From Luethyella okanaganae (lineage in GTDB: Bacteria > Actinomycetota > Actinomycetes > Actinomycetales > Microbacteriaceae), in contig NZ_JBHSTP010000003.1 in the NCBI RefSeq assembly GCF_042660285.1, positions 506,248 to 570,247 on the forward strand: 64,000 nt of DNA, written 5' to 3'. Made by a program: the position numbers and the translations under genes. Shown piece after piece: positions 36,683 to 44,829 of this stretch (positions within the stretch are counted from its first letter, which is position 1; each line of letters begins with the position of its first letter). The notes beneath the pieces are model-generated. The model made no database searches. It was not told the DNA's origin and worked only from the letters and a program-made list of their open reading frames with translations.

Positions 36683-36724
36683 CCGCCGTGGTGTCACGAC
36701 GGCAAGGTTTGCTCGCACCCGGAA

Positions 36725-36745
36725 GCACGCCGAGCTCCGACGTGC
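36725..36745. terminator. Weak hairpin between convergent genes
   Basis: GCACG and CGTGC arms flank an 11-nt loop in the 82-nt gap between the stops of the giant gene and the convergent surface-protein gene. There is no T-tract. It is the only clear dyad apart from a short CGTG/CACG one at 36687-36698. Confidence 0.25.
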
Positions 36746-36764
36746 AGGAGTGGATCGTCTCCGG

Positions 36765-38489
36765 TCACTGCCTGGACGGTCTCCTCCACCGCATCGCCGA
36801 TGGCAGCCGGTGGCATGCGAGTGATCCCGCGACGATCAGCATAAGCGCTAAACCCGAGACGGCGAGGACATTCGTGTTCACTCCGGTTGCCGCGAGGCCG
36901 GTTGTGGGCGTCGTCGAGGATGTCGGCGGCGATCCAGGGCTCGTGGGCAAGAGAGCCGGAGGGGTGGGTGCGAAGTCGAGAGTCGAGTCCCGTTCCCCGG
37001 TTGTCGTGAAACTCTCTGAAGAAGCCGACCAGTTCGACACCTCGAGATCGTGCGACTCGTTGCCCGCCGCGAGAGGGGCGTAACGTTCGAGAGCCGCCTT
37101 CGGCTTCTTCTGGTCGACGGAGGCCTGCGCGGACCGAGCTCTGCGGGAAGGCTCGGCCTGGTTGACGAGCGTCAGCGCGATGACCTGCCCGTCGCCCGGA
37201 GTGACCGTGATCGTGCCATCGTCAACGACGATGCCATCGCCGGTGAACCTCGGAGGTGCCCAGGCGACACCGTCGAGGGCGGGAAGGTCGACCTTCTCGA
37301 TCGTCATCTTGGTTCCCGCCGGGACACGCGCGGAGTTCACCGAGCGGCCGTTGGCCGGAACCTTCAACGTCTCGGTCGTGTCCTCATAGCGATAGGTCAC
37401 GGTGAACGAAGTGTCGACGGGAACGAGGTCCGCCGCCGGGCCTGCGAGTTCCGTTCGCAGAGCGAACCGGCCCGGGCCCGCACAGGTGCCGGTTCCTCCG
37501 CCCGAGGAGGCGATCACGACGGAGCCGGGATACTCCTCGTCGCGCACGACGACCGTGTTCTTGTACTCGTCGTTCGGGATGGCGTCGGCTCGGATCCTGG
37601 TGAAGTAGGTGAGGCGGTAGAGCGCGCCGTGATCGACGGGGGCGAGGAGTGTCGCCGAGAAGCTCAGGGCGTCGTCCGAGACGGTGACGGCGAGTTCTTC
37701 GGGCGGAACGGCTTGCCATCGACCGGCGTCGAACGCCTCGTATGCCGCAGGCATCCGAGTGAGCCGGATTCGAGCGTCGTCACTGTCGACGATCTTGTGG
37801 TGCTCGCCCGACAGATCGATGCGGTCCGAGAACGTCAAGGTCTCCCCTGTGACCGCGGCTCCCGGCACGAGCACAGCCCAGCCCAGAAGGCTCGGGTCGT
37901 CCATGTCGGTGACCGGCCATCCGTACTTCATGATGCGGTCCGGCAGCTGTCGTGTCTGTGCTCCCTGCGCGAGAGCAATCCGCTTGCCTCCGGGAAGGGG
38001 GACCTTCGTGACCTTGCCGTCGACAACGAAGACGACGACGGAACTCTCGCTTTGCCGCGCATTGACGTTCACCCAGAGCTTGCCGCCGACGCCGGTCTTG
38101 TTATCGATGTAGTGCGAGAGTGTGCAGCCCAGGGTCGGCGCTCCCCGAACGTAGGAGACGAGACACGTGCCCATGATGGCGCCGTCGGTGCTGGTCACGT
38201 CGAAGGCGGCGTTGGAGGTGGGGCTGAAGATCGGGGGAAGAGTCATCGCGAAGGTGTCGCCACCTCGCGCGCTGTCGGGAACGGCCCAGTCGGCCTTGAC
38301 GGAAGCCCACTCGCCGGCCATCAGCGGTTTGCCGATGTCGCCATGGTTGGTGACGACGATCGAGTCGGCGACGATGGCCGAGTGTTGTGTCGGTTGTGCG
38401 GCGATAGCAGCGTTGGTGCCCACAAATGTCAACAGCCCGACGGCTATGACGCCCACTACCGCGGTGATCGATGTTCGCAACAGTCTCAT
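36765..38489 (-). CDS. Cell-wall-anchored surface protein with LAATG sorting signal
   Basis: 574 aa. Residues 1-31 are a signal peptide (TAVVGVIAVGLLTFV, then AIAA). The N-terminal 340 residues look like the Ig-like adhesin folds of Gram-positive surface proteins. Residues about 345-450 resemble a DUF5979/SpaA-type beta domain (FTVTYRYEDT, GRSVNSARVPAGTKMTIE). A Pro/Ser/Thr linker leads to LAATG, a hydrophobic helix (NVLAVSGLALMLIVAGSLA) and a basic tail (RWRRPSRQ). LAxTG is the class E sortase motif of actinobacteria. The gene converges on the giant gene and diverges from the MerR gene. A role in adhesion, or as an anchor partner of the giant protein, is inference. No sortase is in the window. 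Confidence 0.8.
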   Translation of the reverse strand: MRLLRTSITAVVGVIAVGLLTFVGTNAAIAAQPTQHSAIVADSIVVTNHGDIGKPLMAGEWASVKADWAVPDSARGGDTFAMTLPPIFSPTSNAAFDVTSTDGAIMGTCLVSYVRGAPTLGCTLSHYIDNKTGVGGKLWVNVNARQSESSVVVFVVDGKVTKVPLPGGKRIALAQGAQTRQLPDRIMKYGWPVTDMDDPSLLGWAVLVPGAAVTGETLTFSDRIDLSGEHHKIVDSDDARIRLTRMPAAYEAFDAGRWQAVPPEELAVTVSDDALSFSATLLAPVDHGALYRLTYFTRIRADAIPNDEYKNTVVVRDEEYPGSVVIASSGGGTGTCAGPGRFALRTELAGPAADLVPVDTSFTVTYRYEDTTETLKVPANGRSVNSARVPAGTKMTIEKVDLPALDGVAWAPPRFTGDGIVVDDGTITVTPGDGQVIALTLVNQAEPSRRARSAQASVDQKKPKAALERYAPLAAGNESHDLEVSNWSASSESFTTTGERDSTLDFAPTPPALLPTSPGSPPTSSTTPTTGLAATGVNTNVLAVSGLALMLIVAGSLACHRLPSAMRWRRPSRQ

Positions 38490-38824
38490 TGACGCTCTCT
38501 TTCAGGTTTCAGGTCAGGTTTCGGTTCGGTAAGCGCGCGGAACGCATCGGACCCGAGAGTCCGGAGCGCCTCGACGCACCGTGGACCAGCGAGCTGGCCG
38601 AGTTCACGGCGGGGCAACAGACATTTCGTCGATCCGCCGAGGAGAGAGAGGATGCCCGGTAGAGGGGTTCCGCAGTGACGCAGAGCTATCCGCTTCGTCG
38701 GGAACGAAACATCGGGCGAACTAAGATAGTCATACTCTCCAACAAAGAAGATAGTATAACTATCCTCTTCGTCGAAGACAACTCGGGCACTGATATGCTG
38801 ACCGTCGCGGCGGATGGAGTGCGC
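38490..38824. promoter_or_regulatory. Divergent regulatory region with two GATAGT-N3-ACTATC dyads
   Basis: The gap between the LAATG protein and the MerR gene holds a perfect dyad at 38750-38764 (GATAGT-ATA-ACTATC) and a one-mismatch copy at 38725-38739 (GATAGT-CAT-ACTCTC), 25 nt apart. TATAAC (38755-38760) on the plus strand and TATACT on the minus strand overlap the first dyad and could be -10 elements of divergent promoters. This is a plausible MerR operator; I see no gene in the rest of the gap. Confidence 0.5.
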
Positions 38825-39505
38825 ATGAGGATCGCGGAGTTGTCTGCACGGTCGGGTGTTTCCACGCCGACGATCAAGTACTACATTCGTGAGGCGATGC
38901 TTCGCCCTGGGGTGCGTGTCAACGCCCGCTCGTCCGACTACGACGAGTCCCATGTGCGCCGCCTCGCCCTCATCCGAGTGCTCACCCACTCGATCGGGCT
39001 CTCCGTCGAGAAGACCCGGACGATCCTCGGCGTGCTCGATTCATCCGAAGCGGGCTTCATCCAGGGGATGGCCATCGTGCACGAGGCGCTCCCGCCTTAC
39101 CGCGATGTGGACCTCCAAGCCGCAGAGGTCGCCGCTGAGCTCGCCGAAGCCCGCGAACTGCTTTTGGAGCTAGGCCTCGGACATGACGAGACCAGGATCG
39201 GTGTTCCGGTTCTTGTGCGTCAGTTCGCCCGGGCGCTCCGGGCGACAGCCGATGCAGGTATGCCGCTGGACATCGACCATCTGCGCGCCTACGCCGCCGC
39301 CGCCCGTCAGATCGCCGCAGCCGATGTGACCCAGATGTCGACGATATTGGCGACGGAGGCACTGGAGCTCGCGGTAGCCGCAACGACGTTGTTTGAGTCG
39401 GTTCTCCTGTCTTTGCGGAGGATCGCCCAGATGGACGCCATGCTCGCGATCCTCGATGCGCCTCGAGGGTTGATCGGCGTGCAGGCCGCACAGCAGAAGG
39501 AGTGA
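38825..39505 (+). CDS. MerR family transcriptional regulator
   Basis: 226 aa from the ATG at 38825, chosen because it has GGAG 5 nt upstream and starts exactly at the winged helix; an in-frame extension upstream would cross the operator-like dyads. Residues 1-70 read MRIAELSARSGVSTPTIKYY and onward, the MerR-type HTH and wing, with RRLALIRVLT as the next helix. The rest is a helical effector or dimer region without the Cys ligands of metal-sensing MerR proteins. It is divergent from the LAATG surface-protein gene, which is its most likely target besides itself. The inducer is unknown. Confidence 0.85.
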   Translation: MRIAELSARSGVSTPTIKYYIREAMLRPGVRVNARSSDYDESHVRRLALIRVLTHSIGLSVEKTRTILGVLDSSEAGFIQGMAIVHEALPPYRDVDLQAAEVAAELAEARELLLELGLGHDETRIGVPVLVRQFARALRATADAGMPLDIDHLRAYAAAARQIAAADVTQMSTILATEALELAVAATTLFESVLLSLRRIAQMDAMLAILDAPRGLIGVQAAQQKE

Positions 39506-39702
39506 GTCCTTCGCGTCGAGTCGGCTCACGCCGTGCGTTCCGCGCGTGCGCGATCGGGAGGCCGAGACGTGGGCCGAGCACTCCAGCGGGTGTGGGCGTT
39601 CTGCCCGTGCACGGTCGGGAGCGTCACGCTCGTCGCGACGGTCGCTCAGACCGGAGGTGCTCGGCGTGCGGCTGAGAAGACGCGAGGCCGTTCCTGGCCG
39701 AC

Positions 39703-40563
39703 TCACTTCAGCAGCCGTGATAGCACCCTGTCGGCGAGCGGCTTGCCCCCGGTCTGGCAGCTCGGACAATACTGGAGTGTCGAATCGGAGTAGATCACCT
39801 GGTGTATGGTGTCGCCGCAGACGGGACAGGCCTCGCCGGTGCGACCGTGCACCTGCAGACCCGACCTCTTCTCCCGCTTGAGTTCCGATGCCGCGAGTCC
39901 ATTCGCTCGCGCGATCGCTTCCCTCAGTGTGGTCTGCATCGCTGCGAAGAGCCGGGACACCTCCTCCGCGCTCATCGAGGCGGGCTTGAACGGCGACATC
40001 CTGGCCGCGTGCAGGATCTCGTCCGAGTAGGCATTGCCGATACCCGCGATGATCGACTGGTTGCGCAGAACCCCTTTGATCTGCGAGCGTCCCGCCTTGC
40101 CGAGGATGCCTGCGAAGGTCTGTTCCGTGAAGTCGTCGTCGAGCGGGTCTGGCCCCAGACGGGCGATTCCCGGCACCTGGAGCGGGTCGGCGACGATGTA
40201 GAGCGCGAGGCTCTTCTTCGTGCCGGCCTCGGTGATGTCGAGGCCGGACCCGTCGTCGAGCACGAGTCGTGCGGCGAGAGGTCCCGTGCCCGCACGAGCT
40301 GAGGTCTTGGGGGCGGTCGCGCGCCATCGGATCCAGCCGGCTCTCGCCAGATGCACGATCAGGTGCAGCTCTCCGATCGTGAGGTCGAGGAACTTCCCGT
40401 GCCGCATGATAGGGCCGACGAGATGATGGGCGAGCGCTGAGACGGGAGGATCGAAGGTCTTGAGCGCAGCGAACGACAGCACATCGAACCGCTCGACCAG
40501 GCGGCCCGCGAGGCGCTCGGCGAGGTCCATGACGAGGGCGTGTACTTCTGGCAGCTCAGGCAC
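39703..40563 (-). CDS. Formamidopyrimidine-DNA glycosylase / endonuclease VIII family protein
   Basis: 286 aa base-excision repair glycosylase/AP lyase. It starts MPELPEV, giving the catalytic Pro2 (Schiff base) and Glu3. The H2TH region includes GVLRNQSIIAGIGNAYSDEIL (conserved Asn and Asp), and the C-terminal zinc finger has CPVC then CPSC with a QTGGKPLADR loop. These match the actinobacterial Fpg/Nei group that removes oxidised bases. It stands alone on the minus strand. Which lesion is preferred (8-oxoG or oxidised pyrimidine) cannot be told here, so no gene symbol is given. Confidence 0.9.
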   Translation of the reverse strand: MPELPEVHALVMDLAERLAGRLVERFDVLSFAALKTFDPPVSALAHHLVGPIMRHGKFLDLTIGELHLIVHLARAGWIRWRATAPKTSARAGTGPLAARLVLDDGSGLDITEAGTKKSLALYIVADPLQVPGIARLGPDPLDDDFTEQTFAGILGKAGRSQIKGVLRNQSIIAGIGNAYSDEILHAARMSPFKPASMSAEEVSRLFAAMQTTLREAIARANGLAASELKREKRSGLQVHGRTGEACPVCGDTIHQVIYSDSTLQYCPSCQTGGKPLADRVLSRLLK

Positions 40564-40714
40564 GAATCCAGTCTCCGCTTCGCTGTGACGTCCGTCCAGA
40601 TACCCGGTTGATCGTCGAACGGACCGTCATTGCCGCCTCCCGCCCTTCGCCCTGCGGCAACCGGAAGTTCATCGAGAGCGTCCTCAAACCCTCGCGCTTT
40701 TCTCGTGCCTGTTC

Positions 40715-40720
40715 GATAAT
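40715..40720 (+). promoter_or_regulatory. Candidate -10 element for the PhnB-like gene
   Basis: GATAAT lies 37 nt before the ATG at 40757, with an AGGAG ribosome site between. No clear -35 is seen. Confidence 0.3.
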
Positions 40721-40756
40721 CGGATCAGGGATTCCAAAGAACAGAGGAGAACAACG

Positions 40757-41179
40757 ATGGCAACACGTCTGAACCCCTACCTCGGTTTTCGCGACAACGC
40801 GAAGGAGGCGATGGACTTCTATCACTCGGTCTTCGGAGGCGAGCTGACGCGCAACACCTTCGCCGAGCTTCACGGCAGTGAGGATCCGGCTGAGCAGGAC
40901 AAGATCATGCACTCCATGCTGGTCACCGACAACGGCCTGACGCTCATGGCGTCTGACACCCCGAACAGCATGGACTACACGCCGGGCAGCAACTATTCGG
41001 TCTCGCTCAGCGGAGAGAACGCGGACGACGCCGAGCTGCGCGGCTACTGGGGCAAGCTCATCGACGGTGGAGAGGTCGCCGCACCGCTCGAGCCCGCGCC
41101 GTGGGGCGACAGTTTCGGCATGGTCGTCGACAAGTTCGGCGTCACCTGGATGGTCAATATCGCGGGGGAGCAGTCGTAA
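40757..41179 (+). CDS. VOC family protein, PhnB-like
   Basis: 140 aa, one complete vicinal-oxygen-chelate module pair. It begins with NPYLGFRDNAKEAMDFYHSV, the hallmark of PhnB/YjdN-like proteins. It contains the SMLVTDNGLTLMASD and SVSLSGENADDAE blocks and ends with DSFGMVVDKFGVTWMVNI. Members are related to glyoxalase and bleomycin-resistance proteins and often lack a proven activity. An AGGAG ribosome site precedes the ATG, and a strong terminator follows 21 nt after the stop, so it is a monocistronic unit. The function is unknown beyond the fold. Confidence 0.85.
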   Translation: MATRLNPYLGFRDNAKEAMDFYHSVFGGELTRNTFAELHGSEDPAEQDKIMHSMLVTDNGLTLMASDTPNSMDYTPGSNYSVSLSGENADDAELRGYWGKLIDGGEVAAPLEPAPWGDSFGMVVDKFGVTWMVNIAGEQS

Positions 41180-41200
41180 GCACGGCGCTCTTCTGAGGTC

Positions 41201-41230
41201 AAGGCCGGCGTCCCGAGACGCCGGCCTTTC
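41201..41230 (+). terminator. Strong intrinsic-type hairpin
   Basis: A perfect 12-bp stem (AAGGCCGGCGTC, loop CCGA, GACGCCGGCCTT) at 41201-41228 follows the PhnB-like gene. The stem ends in TTT. Confidence 0.8.
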
Positions 41231-41329
41231 GCATCGGTGCGGCCGGTGGCTACGGCCGACGCGGCGTGGGCACGCCATGTCGACCACGTCCTCAGGCTAG
41301 GCGGGATGCGTCCCGTCACGAGGACGGAG

Positions 41330-41362
41330 TATGATATCTTAATGAGAATCTTTATCATTAAG
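41330..41362 (+). promoter_or_regulatory. Fur/Zur-type palindrome overlapping a -10 element
   Basis: Perfect 8-bp arms CTTAATGA (41338-41345) and TCATTAAG (41355-41362) surround GAATCTTTA. The core AATGAGAATCTTTATCATT resembles Fur-superfamily (Zur/FurB) operators. TATGAT at 41330-41335 could be a -10 just in front. It lies 325 nt upstream of the DtxR-type box, and no recognisable gene follows directly. Confidence 0.5.
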
Positions 41363-41670
41363 CTCCGCGGGTGAATCGTTACGAAGGTTCGCCGCGTGGT
41401 TGGTCCTGGAGTAGCTCATGATCGGTGTCTCCGCTCTCGCGTCGGAGTCTTCGCGCCCCTCCTGCGACCCCGGCCGGCTTGGCGCCGTTCCCGGAAAGGG
41501 GACGTCGATGTGGCCTTCGAGGCGAGGGGCGTGGGGCCTCGCTCCCGAGTGGAATCCCTGGCGGTCCGGGTGGCTTCGCGGCGGCGCGCGATTCGCGTCG
41601 CCGAAAAAGAGCGCGTTGGAGTGCCAGGCGGGGGTGGAAGGCCATGGGTGCCTGGCGGGTCGACGGGCGT
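41363..41670. other. About 300 nt without a recognisable gene
   Basis: Short GC-rich open frames exist on both strands between the two metal boxes. One starts at the ATG at 41418 with TGGAG before it (90 codons). None has recognisable domains or a natural composition. I see no riboswitch motif; a B12 box was looked for and not found. Confidence 0.3.
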
Positions 41671-41671
41671 G

Positions 41672-41695
41672 TAATATTAGGTTAGCCTAACCAAA
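41672..41695 (+). promoter_or_regulatory. DtxR/IdeR-type iron box upstream of the ABC importer
   Basis: TTAGGTTAGCCTAACCAAA at 41677-41695 differs at one of 19 positions from the known IdeR/DtxR consensus TTAGGTTAGSCTAACCTAA. Its centre is the perfect dyad GGTTAG-C-CTAACC. A TAATAT (-10-like) at 41672-41677 abuts it. Iron-loaded repressor bound here would block transcription of the importer operon. Confidence 0.8.
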
Positions 41696-41770
41696 GTCAT
41701 TCGGTTTTGCCTGGGTGCGATATCCGGCCGCAGGGACGCTGCGGCAGACCAAACATTGGAGCGAAGTCCC

Positions 41771-41896
41771 ATGGAGCGTGCCCGAAATCTCGGCACCGTC
41801 GCGCTCGCCTCGTGTGCCGACGACGCGACCGCTGGGCCGGAACAGGCCAAAGCAGGGCCGATTCGCGACACAGCCGGAGCTTTTCATGACCGGTGA
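41771..41896 (+). CDS. Possible 41-aa lipoprotein-like leader ORF
   Basis: An ATG at 41771 opens a 41-codon frame starting MERARNLGTVALASCADDAT, with an LASC lipobox-like end of a short hydrophobic run. Its stop overlaps the permease start by 11 nt. GGAG lies upstream. It may be a leader peptide, the stump of a substrate-binding lipoprotein, or chance. Confidence 0.2.
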   Translation: MERARNLGTVALASCADDATAGPEQAKAGPIRDTAGAFHDR

Positions 41897-43019
41897 CGGC
41901 ACCCTCACCTCGGAGTCATTGCGCTCCTCCCATCGCCGTTCCGGCAGGGTCGTCGTCGTCCTCGGATTCGCCATGTTGCTCGCCATCGCCATCTCCGCAG
42001 GTATCGGACCGGCGTTCATCGACCCGCTTTCGGTGCTGGGCATCATCGGCCATCACACGATCGGCTTGCCTGCCGAACCGGGCTGGACGACGACGGCCGA
42101 CACGATCGTCTGGGTCACGCGTATGCCACGTGTGCTGATGGGTGTCGCCGCCGGTGCGACACTGGCCGTTGCAGGCGCCGCGCTCCAGGCGATGGTGCGC
42201 AACGTCCTCGCAGATCCATACATCCTTGGTGTCAGCTCCGGCGCGTCCACCGGAGCCGCAGTCGCCATCATCGTGCTCGCCGGCAGCGGCGGCGGAGCGC
42301 TGCTCCTTTCCGGCTCGGCCTTTCTCGGTGCTCTCGCCGCAACCATGCTCGTGCTGCTCATCGGCGGTGTCTCGGGCGGCTCGGGGCCGGTCAGGCTCAT
42401 CATGGCGGGAATGGCGGTCGGCTACGTGCTCAGCGCCGTGACGAGTTTTCTCGTCTTCGCCTCAGATTCCCCCGAGGCGAGCCGTTCCGTGATGTTCTGG
42501 CTTCTGGGCTCCCTCGCCAACAGCCATTGGCCGACTGTGCACCTCGCGCTCGCTGTCGCGGCATTCGTCGTGCTCGCCCTGACCCTGATCGGCGGTCAGC
42601 TGGACGCTCTCGCCTCGGGTGACGAGGCGTCGCTCGCCCTCGGCATCCGGCCGGATCGCGCTCGCATGCTCCTCATGGTCGTCATCTCGCTCGCCGTCGG
42701 GGTGATCGTGGCCGGGGCGGGCAGCATCGGCTTCGTCGGGCTCGTCGTGCCTCACCTGGCGCGCGGCCTCGTCGGAGCGCGGCATCGCACCCTCCTCCCC
42801 GCCTGCGCCTTCCTCGGCGCGATCTTCCTTCTCGCCGCCGATGTACTGGCACGCATGGCCTTCATGCCGCAGGAGATGCCGATCGGCGTCGTCACCGGTG
42901 TCGTCGGCGCCCCCCTCCTGCTCGTCCTGCTACGTCGCGGCCGGAGCCAGACCTCGGCGAGGAGTCGCGTTGCTCGCGGCCTCGCCATCCCCCCGAAAAT
43001 GACAAGGAACCACAGATGA
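41886..43019 (+). CDS. FecCD family ABC transporter permease (iron-siderophore/heme/B12 type)
   Basis: 377 aa from the ATG at 41886, preceded by GGAG at 7 nt; a 57-codon upstream extension is open but has no hydrophobic or conserved content. About ten membrane helices are visible. The family block QAMVRNVLADPYILGVSSGAS and the cytoplasmic LGIRPDRARML/GSIGFVGLVVPHLAR region (the ATPase contact) are clear. It is the first transporter gene after the iron box. The next gene begins inside its stop (ATGA), so the importer is one coupled operon. The iron box favours ferric siderophore or heme as substrate. Confidence 0.9.
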   Translation: MTGDGTLTSESLRSSHRRSGRVVVVLGFAMLLAIAISAGIGPAFIDPLSVLGIIGHHTIGLPAEPGWTTTADTIVWVTRMPRVLMGVAAGATLAVAGAALQAMVRNVLADPYILGVSSGASTGAAVAIIVLAGSGGGALLLSGSAFLGALAATMLVLLIGGVSGGSGPVRLIMAGMAVGYVLSAVTSFLVFASDSPEASRSVMFWLLGSLANSHWPTVHLALAVAAFVVLALTLIGGQLDALASGDEASLALGIRPDRARMLLMVVISLAVGVIVAGAGSIGFVGLVVPHLARGLVGARHRTLLPACAFLGAIFLLAADVLARMAFMPQEMPIGVVTGVVGAPLLLVLLRRGRSQTSARSRVARGLAIPPKMTRNHR

Positions 43020-44002
43020 TCAGACCCCTCGCCGCACTCGCTCTCCTGGCTGGAGGTGTTCTCGCGCTGAGCGGATGCTCGGCCGGGCAGCCGAACGAGC
43101 CGGGCGCCGTCGCCGGGACCTTCCCCGCGACCGTACAGAACTGTGGCGCCTCGGTCACAGTGGACGCCGCGCCGAAGCGCATCTTCCTCGTCAACAACGA
43201 CGACGTCGCCCTGCTCGACGCTCTCGACGCTCTCGATCGCGTCGTCGCACGCACCGTAGAGCCCCTCGACGGCATCTACTCCGATAAGACCTATCAGAAG
43301 CTGGCAGCGGCCGAGCTGGTGGCCGTCGACAAGAACGCCACCGGCGGCGCGGTGGTCTCGCAGGAGACCATTCTGGAATACGAGCCCGACCTCGTGCTCG
43401 CTCCGGAGAATGCGGTCAATCGCGAGTCGCTGCTCGCAGCCGGGATCCCGGTCTACTCCCCGCCCGCGTACTGCTCCGATCCCACTGCAGGGGTGACGGG
43501 GCCGGCCACCTTCGAACGGGTCTACGATCAATTGCTCGCCTTCGGCGCCATGCTCGGTGTGCCGGAGACCGCTCAGACGCGCGTCGACGAGCTGAAGGTC
43601 GCGGTCGACGGACTGGGCGCGGCCGACAACGGAACCGCAGCCGCCCTCTACGTTCCGGAGGGCGGTGGAACCCTCTCGCCGTACGGCGGCCCGAGCATGG
43701 TCACGCCGGTCTTCGAGGCGGCGGGATTGACCAATGTCTACGCCGACGCACCCGACCGCGTGTTCGACGTCAACATCGAGGATCTGCTCCAGAAAGACCC
43801 GCAGACCATCGTTCTGCTGTACTCGTCCGGCACCACGGACGCCACGGTGCGCAACTTCACCTCGGTGGCCGGTGTCGAGGGATTGAGCGCGGTTCGCAAC
43901 CACCGGGTGGTCGCTCTGCAGTTCTCATTCACCGATCCGCCGACTCCATTGTCCGTGGAGGGCGCGCGCCAGCTGGCGGCGAAGCTCGCAGAGCTGCCGT
44001 GA
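43016..44002 (+). CDS. Iron/siderophore-type ABC transporter substrate-binding lipoprotein
   Basis: 328 aa. The signal peptide ends in the lipobox LSGC (residues 18-21), so the mature protein is a membrane-anchored lipoprotein. The FepB/BtuF-like fold is indicated by PKRIFLVNNDDVALLDAL, EPDLVLAPENAVNRESLLAAGI and a C-terminal GVEGLSAVRNHRVVAL block. It overlaps the permease stop and the ATPase start. A Cys pair (NCGASV and YCSDPT) may form a disulphide. It captures the metal chelate outside the membrane and passes it to the FecCD permease. Confidence 0.88.
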   Translation: MIRPLAALALLAGGVLALSGCSAGQPNEPGAVAGTFPATVQNCGASVTVDAAPKRIFLVNNDDVALLDALDALDRVVARTVEPLDGIYSDKTYQKLAAAELVAVDKNATGGAVVSQETILEYEPDLVLAPENAVNRESLLAAGIPVYSPPAYCSDPTAGVTGPATFERVYDQLLAFGAMLGVPETAQTRVDELKVAVDGLGAADNGTAAALYVPEGGGTLSPYGGPSMVTPVFEAAGLTNVYADAPDRVFDVNIEDLLQKDPQTIVLLYSSGTTDATVRNFTSVAGVEGLSAVRNHRVVALQFSFTDPPTPLSVEGARQLAAKLAELP

Positions 44003-44829
44003 TCCAGGCCAGCGGCGTCGTCTTCGCCCGCCGTGGCCGCGTCGTGCTCGACCGCGTCGACCTCGTCGCGGCGCCCGGCACGGTCGTCGGGATCATCGGC
44101 CCGAACGGGAGCGGAAAGACGACGTTGCTGCGCATGCTGTTCGGTGCACTCGTTCCCGATGCGGGGACCGTCCGACTCGACGGTCAGGAGCTCGGTCGGC
44201 TCGGGCGCAGGCAGATCGCCCGTCGGATCGCCGTCGTCGCACAGGATCCGCCGGGGGATATCGCCCTCAACGTCGCTGACACGGTGATGCTCGGCAGGCT
44301 CCCGCTCCGCCCCGCTCTCGCCCTGCCCGCGCGGGGTGACTACGCCGCCGTCGCGATCGCCCTGAACCGGGTCGGGTTGGCCGGGCTCGCCGAGAGACCG
44401 CTGTCGGAGTTGTCCGGGGGAGAGACCCAGCGCGCGCTGATCGCAAGGGCCATCGCCCAAGAGGCGGATCACGTCCTCCTCGACGAACCGACGAACCACC
44501 TCGACATCCGCTACCAGCATGAGATCCTCGCACTCGTGCGCACGCTGTCCGCCACGACCGTCATCGTTTTGCACGACCTCAACCTGGCGGCCCGTTACTG
44601 CGATCGGCTCCTGCTCCTGGACGAGGGCAGGGTCGTCGCCAGCGGAGAGCCCGGCGACGTTCTGCACCCCGAGAACATCGAAGCCGTCTATCGCGTTCCT
44701 GTCAGCAGGATTCCCCTCGCGAACGGCTCGATGCACCTTATCTTCTCAGACACCGCATCGACACGGCCGGTCGACGAATCGTCGCTCCTCAGCCAACATT
44801 CAGAAAACGAGATAGGAGAACATCCATGA
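43999..44829 (+). CDS. FecE/BtuD-type ABC transporter ATP-binding protein
   Basis: 276 aa. Walker A GPNGSGKTT (near residue 34), signature LSGGETQRALIARA, Walker B HVLLDEPTNHLD and the switch His in IVLHDLNLA are all intact. ATG overlaps the binding-protein stop, and its own stop overlaps the methyltransferase start. It powers the FecCD importer. The last 30 residues after MHLIFSDTA are variable and need not be functional. Confidence 0.92.
   Translation: MIQASGVVFARRGRVVLDRVDLVAAPGTVVGIIGPNGSGKTTLLRMLFGALVPDAGTVRLDGQELGRLGRRQIARRIAVVAQDPPGDIALNVADTVMLGRLPLRPALALPARGDYAAVAIALNRVGLAGLAERPLSELSGGETQRALIARAIAQEADHVLLDEPTNHLDIRYQHEILALVRTLSATTVIVLHDLNLAARYCDRLLLLDEGRVVASGEPGDVLHPENIEAVYRVPVSRIPLANGSMHLIFSDTASTRPVDESSLLSQHSENEIGEHP

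Noticed and set aside
35233..38492. Long plus-strand frames at 35233-37083 and 37050-38492
   Set aside because: They are Arg/His-rich shadows of the giant gene and of the minus-strand LAATG protein gene, with no domains or ribosome sites.
41702..41885. Cobalamin riboswitch before the FecCD operon
   Set aside because: No B12-box or other conserved riboswitch core could be found; the iron box explains the regulation.
41715..41885. 57-codon N-terminal extension of the FecCD permease
   Set aside because: No ribosome site and no conserved or hydrophobic residues; the ATG at 41886 has a good GGAG and begins next to the first helix.
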